Part shown: positions 1 to 6,586 of the stretch, piece after piece | Numbering within the stretch: position 1 is the stretch's first letter | How the letters are laid out: each line of letters begins with the position of its first letter | Assembly (NCBI GenBank): GCA_003158835.1 | Contig: PMLI01000190.1 | Span: 1 to 10,460 of the forward strand | Direction of reading: 5' to 3' | DNA: 10,460 nucleotides | Source of the DNA: Acidimicrobiaceae bacterium | GTDB lineage: Bacteria > Actinomycetota > Acidimicrobiia > Acidimicrobiales > Palsa-688 | The notes under the pieces: model-generated | The model's database searches: none | Told to the model about the DNA's origin: nothing | Seen by the model: the letters and a program-made list of their open reading frames with translations, nothing else | Position numbers and translations under genes: made by a program

Positions 1-816
1 CGTCCCCTCGGCCAGAGGGCTGCCGTCGGCGGTGGCGGTGACAACGGTGCTCGTCCCGGTGACGGTGGCGTGCGTGTCCAGGGACTCGGCACCCGGGCCC
101 GTCCCGACCATTACGTCGTAACTGGTAGCCGAGCTGTTGCCCGCACCGACGGGTTGGGCCCAGGAGAGGCCCACCTCACTGCCACCGGGGGCAGCGACGA
201 GGACCGTCGGGGCCGCGGGCGCGCTGATCGTCTGGAACGTCTCGAACGTGAACGTCCCGCTAAGTTGGCTGTTAGAGTCGCCATTGCTGCCGGAGACGTA
301 GAAACCGTACGTGTCGCCCGCGGCCAGATCGGAGAACGTGTACGAGCCGGTGTAGTCGTAGCCGCCCGACGGTGCCGTACAGCAGTTATCCGGGCCGGCG
401 CTTACGACCGGTGTCGTCATCGTAGAGCTGCCCGGCCCCGGAGTAGTCACGAAGGCGGTCAGGTCGGCGTACACGTTGAAGTAGGCGTGGAACCCGTTCC
501 AGTTGTAGGCCGCGCTCACCCAATCGGCGCTCCCCGCAGTGGCCTCGAAGGTCCACTGGGTGGTGGGAACGCCAGAGCCGCCCGTTCCCGCCGAACAATC
601 CGTCGGCGTGGCTGGGCAGTAGTAGTAGCTGAAACTGGGGTTGCCGGTGGCGCCGTTGTTCAGGAGGGTCACGGTGCCGGGCCCGGACACGACGCTCCAG
701 AGCTCGCCCTGGGCGCTGGCCGGCGTCGCCGTCAACGGGACCAGGACCATGGTCGAGACCGTCGCCAGCGCCGCCGTGAACGACAACAGGGCGCGGCGAC
801 GCCAGCGTGCAGGCAT
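1..816 (-). CDS. Secreted Fn3-containing protein, N-terminal part (partial)
   Basis: The frame is open from an ATG at 816 to the window edge (272 codons, no stop), so the C-terminus is missing. The ATG follows AAGGAG (829-824) by 7 nt. Residues 1-35 are a textbook Sec signal peptide: basic start MPARWRRR, a hydrophobic core, and PASA before a likely cleavage after A35. Residues about 40-195 form a Ser/Thr/Gly/Tyr-rich, probably beta-sandwich region with four cysteines (C67, C74, C145, C146) that could form disulfides outside the cell. I do not recognise that domain. From about residue 199 (SAPAAPTVLVAAPGG, then VGLSW and TSYDVMV) the sequence looks like a fibronectin type III repeat, common in actinobacterial exoproteins and surface proteins. 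It lies 118 bp downstream of the cyclase-like gene on the same strand and could be co-transcribed. An enzyme or adhesive domain may follow off-window. Secretion is well supported; function is unknown. Confidence 0.85.
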   Translation of the reverse strand, partial: MPARWRRRALLSFTAALATVSTMVLVPLTATPASAQGELWSVVSGPGTVTLLNNGATGNPSFSYYYCPATPTDCSAGTGGSGVPTTQWTFEATAGSADWVSAAYNWNGFHAYFNVYADLTAFVTTPGPGSSTMTTPVVSAGPDNCCTAPSGGYDYTGSYTFSDLAAGDTYGFYVSGSNGDSNSQLSGTFTFETFQTISAPAAPTVLVAAPGGSEVGLSWAQPVGAGNSSATSYDVMVGTGPGAESLDTHATVTGTSTVVTATADGSPLAEGT

Positions 817-823
817 GGATGAT

Positions 824-829
824 CTCCTT
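824..829 (-). promoter_or_regulatory. Shine-Dalgarno site of the secreted-protein gene
   Basis: AAGGAG on the minus strand, 7 nt before the ATG at 816. It fixes the start of a gene that is cut off by the window edge. Confidence 0.7.
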
Positions 830-934
830 GTGACCGGTGCAAGCCGGGGTGAGGGCCGGTGTGGCTTAGGTATGACGACGTGAACATATTAGGCGGTCCG
901 AAGGCCCGACGCTGGCCGAGTTTCCCCCGCGGGC

Positions 935-3900
935 TTAGCCCTCCACCTGGCACAGTTGCAGCGCCAGCTGGTGGGCGCGGTCCGAGCCGAGCTCCCGTCC
1001 GGCGGCGTGGTCCTGCGCCGCCTGGGGACCGAAGCGGTCGCGCAATGGGCGGAGCCGGTCATCGAGCTCGGCCTGCTGCGCCGGGACCCGAGGTGAGCCG
1101 ATCGCCTCGCGGACGGCCTCGGCCGCACCGATCAGGCGCAGCGCGGACCGCGGCTCGTCGGTGGTGGCGAGCATGGCGATGTCTTCGAAGACCAGGCACT
1201 GAGCCCACTTGTCGCCCGTCAGGCCGTAGGTGCTGAGCGCGTCCCGGTAGTGCCGGCGGGCGGCCGCCATGTCCCCGAGCTCCCGGAAGGCGTTGCCCAG
1301 GTTGTGCCGGGCGATGGCGACCATCCAGAGGTCACCGACCTCGAGCTCGGTCCGCAGCGCCTCTTCCAGGCGGGCGCGGGCAGCGGCGTGGTCGTGCCGG
1401 AGGTAGGCGATCATGCCCAGGTTGTTCTGCGATACCCCGATCCCCCACCGGTCGCCGAGCCGCGTTCGTAGATCGAGGGCCTGCTCGTTCATCTCCTGAG
1501 CCCGGTCATAGTCCTCTTCGTACTCGGCCACGATGGCGAGGTTGCTGAGCAGCGACGCCTCGGCCGGCCCGTCACCCAGCTCCACCCTGATGGCGAGGCT
1601 GCGCTCGTACTGCGCCCGCGCCTCGACGTAGTCGCCCCGCTGGGCGGCGATGGTGCCGCGCAAATGGGCGACCCGGCCCAGTCCGGCCGCGTCCCCGGCG
1701 GCTTCGAAGTCTTGTCCGGCGATGGCGAGCTCGGCCACGGCGACATCAAAACGCCCTTGCTTGCGGACCGGATCAGCCCGGGCCGCCCGCGCCCGGGCAG
1801 CGGCGGCGACGTCCCCGCGCCGCTCGGCCAGCTCCAGGGCATCGGCGAAGACGGCCTCGGCCTGCGCCCAGTCCCCCCGCAACTCGAGGACGGCCCCCAG
1901 CTTCAACAGGACGGGGCCACGGGCGTCGTCCCCGAGCAACGGCACGGCCCGGCGGAAGTACTCCACGGCGGCGTCGTTGGCAAAACGGCCCTGAGCCGCC
2001 TCGCCGGCGCGCAGCTGGTAATCCCGCTTCTTGTCCTCGTCCGTGCTGTACCAGAAGTGGTGAGCCAGCAGGTCCAGGGCCTGGGGGTCGGCGACCTCCA
2101 GCCACGAACCGATGCGGCCGTGCACCACGGCCCGCAGGGCGAAGGGCAAGCTGTCGTAGGCGACCTCGCGGATGACGGCGTGCTTGAAGGCGTAGCCGTC
2201 CGCGGCCGGTGCTTCGTTGACCACGAGGTCATAAGCACACAGCCGGCGCAAGTAGCCGGTCACCTGGCGCCCGTCCCCGAGGTCCGGGTAGGCGCCGGTC
2301 AGCACGTCTACGCCGAACTCCCGGCCCACGACGCTTGCCACCTTCAGCGTCCGGCGCGGCGCTTCTGCCAGGGTATCGATGCGGGACAGCACCAGGGTGG
2401 CCAGGCTCACCGGCAGATCCACCGACGCCGCCGCCCGGCTGTCGGACAGGTCCGTCCCCTCCGCGTGCAGGTAGTTCACCAGTTCCTCGAGGTAGAAGGG
2501 GTTGCCTTCGGCTCGCTCCGTCAGACGGTGCAGCAGCCTCTCGGGCGGGACCGTCTCCGGCCCGTACAGGTCGGCCAGGCGGGCCACGACGAGCTCCCGG
2601 CAACTGGCCGGGTCGAGCCGGTCGAGCTCGACGACCGTCGTGTGCGCAAGCGCCGGGGCCGTGAACGACCCGGGCCGGTAGGTCAGCAGGACGAGCACAG
2701 GCAAAGCCGCCACGGCCCGGGCCAGGACCGCGAGCAGGTCGACAGAGAGGGCGTCCATCCAGTGGCAGTCCTCGAGCAGCAAGACGAGCGGCCCCTGCTC
2801 GGCCCGCAGCGTCAAGTAACGCAGCAGCAGGGACTCGAGCGAGGTCTTGCGCAGCTTGGCGTCAAAGGCGCGGGTGAGCTCGTTGTCATCGATGGTGGTG
2901 CCGAGAACGGCACCGAGCAGGGGCAGCCTCGGGAGTAGGCCGGCGTCGACGGCGGCCAGGGCGCGTTCGAGGCCCGGCGCCGGGTCGCCCTCCGCCGCCA
3001 CCCCCAGCAGCGCCGTCCAGATCCCCTGCCAGACCAGGTAGCTGATGGCCGAGCCCACCGAGGCGGCCGCCCCGGTGTAGGCCACCATGTCCCGGTCCCC
3101 GAGCTGGCGCACCGCTTCTTCGACCAAGCGCGACTTGCCCATGCCGGCTTCGGCCTCGAGACCGACGACCTGCCCGCGGCCGGACCAGGCCCGGTCCGCC
3201 AATTCGAGCAGCGCGCCTAGCTCCGCCGACCGGCCCACCAGGGGGTGCACGGGACGGCTCTGGCGGTATTGGACGTTGCGGCTCCGGCCCGTCAGCCGGC
3301 GGACCGCCACCGCGGCCGCCTTGCCTTTGACCTTGATGTCGGCGAGCTCGCCGAAATTGAAGCTGCCGCCGGCGTCCCGGGCCACGGCGGCCGTGACGTA
3401 GATCTGGCCGGCCGGCGCCGCCGACATCAGCCGGGCGGCGAGGTTGACAGCGTCGCCCAGGCACGAGAAGGCGCGGCGGTGGCGGTGGCCGTAAGCCCCA
3501 CTGCGCAACCGGCCGTGCGCCAGGCCCACCTGCAGGCCGGTGGCGGCCGTCCCGGCTTCGAGGGCCAGGACGTCGATGGCGGCCGCGCAGGCCCGGGCGG
3601 CGTCGTCCTCGTGGGCCAGGGGGGCGCCGAACACGGCGTGAAGGTAGGCGCCCTTGTCACCGATGGTGAGCTGCAGCAAGTTACCGCCGTAACCGTCGAT
3701 GACCCGCTGCGCCCGGCGGATGAAGTGGTCGAGGAGGAGGTGGGCGTCAGGGTCGTCGTCGTAGTCGATGCCCCCGAAGCGGACAAACATCGGCACGGCC
3801 GGGCGCAGCTCCGACAGGAACTCGCCCCTTCCGGCGATTATGCGCTCGTAAACCGGGGGGAGAAGCCACTGGCGCACCACGGACCTCGCCAATCTGGGGT

Positions 3901-4630
3901 AGGCCGATGGCGAAGGCGGGGTGGGCAACGCGCCGGCCATGGCCCCCATGACACCGACCCGGTCGGGCCCGTGACCACGCACCAGGGCGAGCTCGACCCG
4001 GCCGGCCAGCGTCCCCAGCGTCGTCGCGTCCAGGACGACCTCGCCCCGTTCGGCGTGGTGCTCGGCCCCGGCCAGCCGGTCCATCAGGGCTCCGGCCAGG
4101 ACGTCGATCAACTGGATGTCCGGGTCTCCGACGACGAACCGCCGGGCGCGCCCGGCGGCCACCGCGACCTTCATCCCCAGCTGGACCGTTGCTCCTGCGG
4201 GCGTAGTGATCATCCCGACCCCGGCCATGGCCTGCTGCATCTCCAGTCCGCAGGCGGCTGCGAGCACCCCGTCGTCGCCGTCCAGCCAGCAGGTGACGGC
4301 GTCGCCGCTGAAATAGATGACGCTGCCGCCGTAGCGGTGCAACCGGCCCAGCACGGCGTCGAAGACCACGTCCAGGACGGCAGTCAGCTCCTCGGCCCCG
4401 CGCTGGGGCCCGAGCTCGGCGGCCAGGGCTTCGGTGAGGGGGGTGAAGCCGGAGATGTCGGCGAAGATGGCTGAGCCGGACACCCGATCGGGCATGGGCA
4501 GGCCGGCCGCCAGCGCCCGCCGGCGGTCTCCGGCGATGTAGGCCTCGACGTTGTCGGCCAGCAGGTCCGGGAGGCCGCCCGCGGACGGCCGGGCCGGCGT
4601 GCGGCGCGGCTGCATTCTAGGAAGGTACAC
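935..4630 (-). CDS. Soluble adenylyl cyclase-like protein: two cyclase domains, AAA ATPase, TPRs
   Basis: A 1231-residue cytoplasmic protein with no signal peptide or membrane segment. Cyclase domain 1 (about 50-235) has FADISGFT with metal-binding D58, and YFSGDA with D110. Cyclase domain 2 (about 277-446) has GDAVNLAARL with N396 and R400, the transition-state pair of class III cyclases. In domain 2 the metal-Asp position reads MFVRFGG (R284), so the two domains look like the complementary halves of one site. An ATPase module follows: Walker A AEAGMGKS (493-500), Walker B LVLLLEDC (615-622), then the EGNPFYLEEL motif near 708 typical of these signalling ATPases. Residues about 875-1170 are TPR-type helical repeats. 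The order matches mammalian soluble adenylyl cyclase and bacterial cyclase-ATPase regulators; no C-terminal LuxR DNA-binding domain is visible. The adenine-selecting lysine appears to be Q320, so activity and substrate are uncertain. The start is GTG at 4630, or in-frame ATG at 4615; neither has a clear ribosome binding site. The stop is TAA at 935-937. Confidence 0.92.
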   Translation of the reverse strand: MYLPRMQPRRTPARPSAGGLPDLLADNVEAYIAGDRRRALAAGLPMPDRVSGSAIFADISGFTPLTEALAAELGPQRGAEELTAVLDVVFDAVLGRLHRYGGSVIYFSGDAVTCWLDGDDGVLAAACGLEMQQAMAGVGMITTPAGATVQLGMKVAVAAGRARRFVVGDPDIQLIDVLAGALMDRLAGAEHHAERGEVVLDATTLGTLAGRVELALVRGHGPDRVGVMGAMAGALPTPPSPSAYPRLARSVVRQWLLPPVYERIIAGRGEFLSELRPAVPMFVRFGGIDYDDDPDAHLLLDHFIRRAQRVIDGYGGNLLQLTIGDKGAYLHAVFGAPLAHEDDAARACAAAIDVLALEAGTAATGLQVGLAHGRLRSGAYGHRHRRAFSCLGDAVNLAARLMSAAPAGQIYVTAAVARDAGGSFNFGELADIKVKGKAAAVAVRRLTGRSRNVQYRQSRPVHPLVGRSAELGALLELADRAWSGRGQVVGLEAEAGMGKSRLVEEAVRQLGDRDMVAYTGAAASVGSAISYLVWQGIWTALLGVAAEGDPAPGLERALAAVDAGLLPRLPLLGAVLGTTIDDNELTRAFDAKLRKTSLESLLLRYLTLRAEQGPLVLLLEDCHWMDALSVDLLAVLARAVAALPVLVLLTYRPGSFTAPALAHTTVVELDRLDPASCRELVVARLADLYGPETVPPERLLHRLTERAEGNPFYLEELVNYLHAEGTDLSDSRAAASVDLPVSLATLVLSRIDTLAEAPRRTLKVASVVGREFGVDVLTGAYPDLGDGRQVTGYLRRLCAYDLVVNEAPAADGYAFKHAVIREVAYDSLPFALRAVVHGRIGSWLEVADPQALDLLAHHFWYSTDEDKKRDYQLRAGEAAQGRFANDAAVEYFRRAVPLLGDDARGPVLLKLGAVLELRGDWAQAEAVFADALELAERRGDVAAAARARAARADPVRKQGRFDVAVAELAIAGQDFEAAGDAAGLGRVAHLRGTIAAQRGDYVEARAQYERSLAIRVELGDGPAEASLLSNLAIVAEYEEDYDRAQEMNEQALDLRTRLGDRWGIGVSQNNLGMIAYLRHDHAAARARLEEALRTELEVGDLWMVAIARHNLGNAFRELGDMAAARRHYRDALSTYGLTGDKWAQCLVFEDIAMLATTDEPRSALRLIGAAEAVREAIGSPRVPAQQAELDDRLRPLRDRFGPQAAQDHAAGRELGSDRAHQLALQLCQVEG

Positions 4631-4660
4631 CCGATCCGGGGAAGGTACACCCGGTCCAGC
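4620..4660 (-). repeat. Two 20-bp tandem repeats over the cyclase start
   Basis: On the plus strand, gaaggtacacccgatccggg (4621-4640) is followed directly by gaaggtacacccggtccagc (4641-4660), with 17 of 20 positions identical. The first copy covers the GTG start of the cyclase gene. A 20-bp period is about two helical turns, so both copies would face the same side of the DNA. A two-site operator is one reading; a recent local duplication is the other, and it would also have duplicated the GTG start. Confidence 0.6.
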
Positions 4661-4844
4661 ACGCGGGACTAGGCCTACGTGCTGAGCGAGCGCAGCTTGA
4701 ACTGGGCACCGGCCGGGGACGGCGGGCAGGCGCGCCCTCGAAAGATCCCGGGCCGCGACCTAATCCGACGCGCAAATGAGCCGATCTCTAGAAACGGCCG
4801 CTCCGGTTAGGGACGGCGACGAACAGCAAATGCCCTCAGTGGAA

Positions 4845-4851
4845 AAGGAGG
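4845..4851 (+). promoter_or_regulatory. Strong Shine-Dalgarno before the 63-residue ORF
   Basis: AAGGAGG, 10 nt before the ATG at 4862. It is the main evidence that the small ORF is translated. Confidence 0.5.
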
Positions 4852-4861
4852 CGACATAGAA

Positions 4862-5053
4862 ATGGCCCGTGCAGCAACCAACGAACCCTCGGACGCTGAT
4901 GTGTTAGGAGATGCCGGGGAAAATGACCGCCTCCCGGCGCGCTCACAAGCAGGGCAAGCCGCGTGGGTGTCCGCGGTCAGCTACTGGTGCGATTATTTGA
5001 CGATCATCGATCTCCAGGGCCTCGACGACCCCGCCTTGCGCCGCGCCTCTTAA
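4862..5053 (+). CDS. Possible small protein, 63 residues, function unknown
   Basis: An ATG at 4862 is preceded by AAGGAGG (4845-4851) with a 10-nt spacer, among the best ribosome binding sites in the window. The frame runs 63 codons to a TAA at 5051-5053. The first half is hydrophilic and acidic (SDADVLGDAGENDR). The second half, around WVSAVSYWCDYLTIIDLQGL, is more hydrophobic and could form a helix, but is too short and polar to call a membrane segment. No family is recognised. It is divergent from the cyclase gene (231 bp between starts) and convergent with the sugar kinase (72 bp between stops). No long ORF competes on the other strand here. Codon bias is less extreme than in the large genes. 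It may be a real small gene or the remnant of a decayed one. Confidence 0.45.
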   Translation: MARAATNEPSDADVLGDAGENDRLPARSQAGQAAWVSAVSYWCDYLTIIDLQGLDDPALRRAS

Positions 5054-5078
5054 GCCGCACTTATTGGGCCCTGGCTCA

Positions 5079-5098
5079 GGCGCACCACGCCCTGCGCC
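5079..5098. terminator. Weak hairpin between convergent genes
   Basis: GGCGCA (5079-5084) and TGCGCC (5093-5098) form a perfect 6-bp stem with an 8-nt loop, between the stops of the 63-residue ORF and the sugar kinase. There is no T-run on either side, so termination is only suggested by position. Confidence 0.2.
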
Positions 5099-5125
5099 GG
5101 AAGGCGGAGGTCACCCCCCGGCCGT

Positions 5126-6208
5126 TTACCGCTGGACCCGCGCCGAACCGCCCCTCGCCAGGTCCCGGACCTGTTGGAGGGTGGCCATCGTCGTGTCGCC
5201 GGGGTAGGTCGTGAGCAACGCGCCGTGCGCCCAACCCAGCTCTACCGCCTCCTGCGGCTCCTCGCCCGCCAGCAGGCCGTAGAAAAGGCCGGCGGCAAAG
5301 CCGTCGCCGCCGCCGACGCGGTCGAGGACGTCGAGCTCGCACGTCGGCGCCGCGCATATCTCGCCATCGATCGACGCCACTGCGCTCCATTTGTGCCGGT
5401 TGGTCGAAAGTACGTCCCGAAGCGTCGTCGCCACCACCTTTATCTGTGGGTGCCGGGCCACCACTCCCTCGATCATGGCGACGAACGCGCTCGAATCCAT
5501 CGCGGACGAGCGGCCGATCTCGGGGCCCGGGATGCCGAGCCCCTTCTGGAGGTCCTCCTCGTTTCCCACCAGGACATCGACGTTCTCCACGATGCGGCGG
5601 TTGATCGTCACCGCCTGCTCGTGGCCGCCCCAAATATTCCAGAGCTTCTCCCGGTAGTTGAGGTCGTAGGACACGACGGCGCCGGCCGCCTTGGCCGCCC
5701 TCATCGCCTCGACGATCAGATCGCTGGTCGTGCTCGACAGCGCCGCGAAGATCCCCCCACTATGGAACCAGCGCACGCCGCCGGTGAAGACCTCGCCCCA
5801 GTCGAAGTCGCCGGGCTTGAGTTCTGCGGCCGCTTCGTTGGCCCGGTTATAGAGTACAACCGGGGCGCGGGCACCGTAACCGCGGTCGCTATAGACGGTT
5901 GCCATGTTGGGCCCCCGGACGCCGTCGTGGGCGAAACGCTTGTAAAACGGCGTCACCCCCTTGGCCCGCACCCCTTCGGCGATGAGGTCCCCGATCGGGT
6001 AGTCGACCATGGCGCTCACGATGGCGGCCTTGAGCTTGAAACAGTCGGCCAGGTTGGCGGCCACGTTGAACTCGGCCCCGCTGGGGTAGATGTGGCACGA
6101 GGTGGCCTTGCGGAAAGGGATCACGCCCGGGTCCAGCCGGTGGTTGAGCGCTCCCAGGGCCACGAAGTCCAGGGCTGCCTGCGGCCGGATGTCCAGCCCG
6201 TACCTCAT
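5126..6208 (-). CDS. PfkB-family sugar kinase, 2-keto-3-deoxygluconate kinase-like
   Basis: A 360-residue cytoplasmic carbohydrate kinase of the PfkB/ribokinase family. Near the N-terminus, YPSGAEFNVAANLA (41-54) is the substrate-side glycine motif. SYDLNYREKLW (180-190) and VGNEEDL (214-220) are family core motifs. DRVGGGDGFAAG (296-307) is PfkB signature 2, with D302 as the expected catalytic base. The forms DRVGGGD, HSGGIFAALS (149-158) and the late WAHGALLTTYPGDTTMATL (326-344) recall 2-dehydro-3-deoxygluconokinases more than ribokinase or fructokinase, implying ATP phosphorylation of a sugar acid such as KDG. That substrate is inferred. The start ATG follows GAGGAG (6222-6217) by 8 nt; the stop is TAA at 5126-5128. 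No aldolase, dehydratase or transporter lies beside it, so pathway context is lacking. The family assignment is firm, the substrate moderate. Confidence 0.9.
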   Translation of the reverse strand: MRYGLDIRPQAALDFVALGALNHRLDPGVIPFRKATSCHIYPSGAEFNVAANLADCFKLKAAIVSAMVDYPIGDLIAEGVRAKGVTPFYKRFAHDGVRGPNMATVYSDRGYGARAPVVLYNRANEAAAELKPGDFDWGEVFTGGVRWFHSGGIFAALSSTTSDLIVEAMRAAKAAGAVVSYDLNYREKLWNIWGGHEQAVTINRRIVENVDVLVGNEEDLQKGLGIPGPEIGRSSAMDSSAFVAMIEGVVARHPQIKVVATTLRDVLSTNRHKWSAVASIDGEICAAPTCELDVLDRVGGGDGFAAGLFYGLLAGEEPQEAVELGWAHGALLTTYPGDTTMATLQQVRDLARGGSARVQR

Positions 6209-6216
6209 CGCACTAA

Positions 6217-6222
6217 CTCCTC
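6217..6222 (-). promoter_or_regulatory. Shine-Dalgarno site of the sugar kinase gene
   Basis: GAGGAG on the minus strand, 8 nt before the ATG at 6208; it decides the kinase start. Confidence 0.7.
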
Positions 6223-6280
6223 GCTCGCAACGGCCGACCCGGTCCTCGGCAGGCGCGGTCTGACGCTCACATGGCTGCCC

Positions 6281-6300
6281 GCCCGCGGGCCCGGGCGCCC
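6281..6300. repeat. Overlapping GC-only palindromes
   Basis: Three perfect palindromes overlap: GCCCGCGGGC (6281-6290), GCCCGGGC (6289-6296) and GGGCGCCC (6293-6300). They lie directly downstream of the candidate minus-strand -10 box, so they would be at the 5' end of the kinase mRNA, where alternative hairpins could form. In GC-rich DNA such runs can also arise by chance. Confidence 0.4.
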
Positions 6301-6328
6301 ATTATCGTACAACCCTGGTCCAACAGGG
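6301..6328 (-). promoter_or_regulatory. Candidate promoter and operator of the sugar kinase
   Basis: On the minus strand GATAAT (6306-6301) matches the -10 consensus TATAAT at 5 of 6 positions and stands out in GC-rich DNA. A start near 6294 would give a leader of about 85 nt. No -35 box is visible; that place is taken by the inverted repeat CCCTG-N6-CAGGG (6313-6328). An activator or repressor binding there is a guess. The -10 match is seen; its use is inferred. Confidence 0.35.
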
Positions 6329-6505
6329 CGCACTTTTGGGCCGACCTTCGGGCCGCTCTCCGACGGCGTGTTGCCGTCCGGCGGCCAGACCTCCACGAAC
6401 AGCCCAGGTAGATCCCGGCCAGCCCGCTATGGCCCACCAGGTTCTGGACTAACTGGGAGCCGGTGCTGGAGCAACACTTCCCTCATGAGTTCTTGCGGGC
6501 CGTGC

Positions 6506-6523
6506 GATCAATTTGTGATGATC
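6506..6523. promoter_or_regulatory. GATCA-N8-TGATC inverted repeat upstream of methyltransferase
   Basis: A perfect 5-bp inverted repeat with an 8-nt AT-rich centre, 63 bp before the ATG at 6587 and just before the strong Shine-Dalgarno. It could be an operator; the symmetry is short, so chance is possible. Confidence 0.3.
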
Positions 6524-6526
6524 CCG

Positions 6527-6535
6527 GGAGGAGGT
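6527..6535 (+). promoter_or_regulatory. Strong Shine-Dalgarno not in frame with the methyltransferase
   Basis: GGAGGAGGT, close to the ideal anti-16S match, lies too far upstream of either methyltransferase start (6575 or 6587). It is 2 nt before a GTG at 6538 in another frame, which stays open to a TGA ending at 6729. It may drive a leader ORF coupled to the methyltransferase, or a start may have been lost. Confidence 0.4.
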
Positions 6536-6586
6536 CTGTGGCACGGCCCGCGGCTTGCGTCACCGTAGGCTCGGGTGAGACCACCC

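Larger units (their letters stand above)
6209..6586. other. Divergent intergenic region between kinase and methyltransferase
   Basis: About 380 bp with no gene I can support. It holds the kinase ribosome binding site, GC-rich palindromes at 6281-6300, a candidate minus-strand promoter with an inverted repeat (6301-6328), a GATCA-N8-TGATC inverted repeat (6506-6523), a strong but out-of-frame plus-strand Shine-Dalgarno (6527-6535), and the methyltransferase start. The stretch 6330-6500 shows nothing I can interpret. Confidence 0.6.

Noticed and set aside
70..822. 250-codon plus-strand ORF
   Set aside because: Antisense to the signal-peptide protein; low-complexity Arg/Gly/Ala composition.
889..934. 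Possible UUCG-loop hairpin terminator after the cyclase gene
   Set aside because: The GGGCC-UUCG-GACC-type stem on the minus strand carries a C-A mismatch and only about three good pairs, and has no T-run.
1664..2938. 424-codon plus-strand ORF
   Set aside because: Antisense to the ATPase/TPR part of the cyclase-like protein; no recognisable motif.
3245..4474. 409-codon plus-strand ORF inside the cyclase gene
   Set aside because: Antisense to a protein with clear cyclase motifs; its translation is Gly/Arg/His/Val-rich with no domain. Typical GC-rich shadow.
4963..5214. 83-codon plus-strand ORF with a GTG start
   Set aside because: Overlaps the better-supported 63-residue ORF in another frame, runs into the kinase gene antisense, and has no ribosome binding site.
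5174..6568. 464-codon plus-strand ORF
   Set aside because: Antisense to the PfkB kinase, which has its full set of family motifs and a ribosome binding site.
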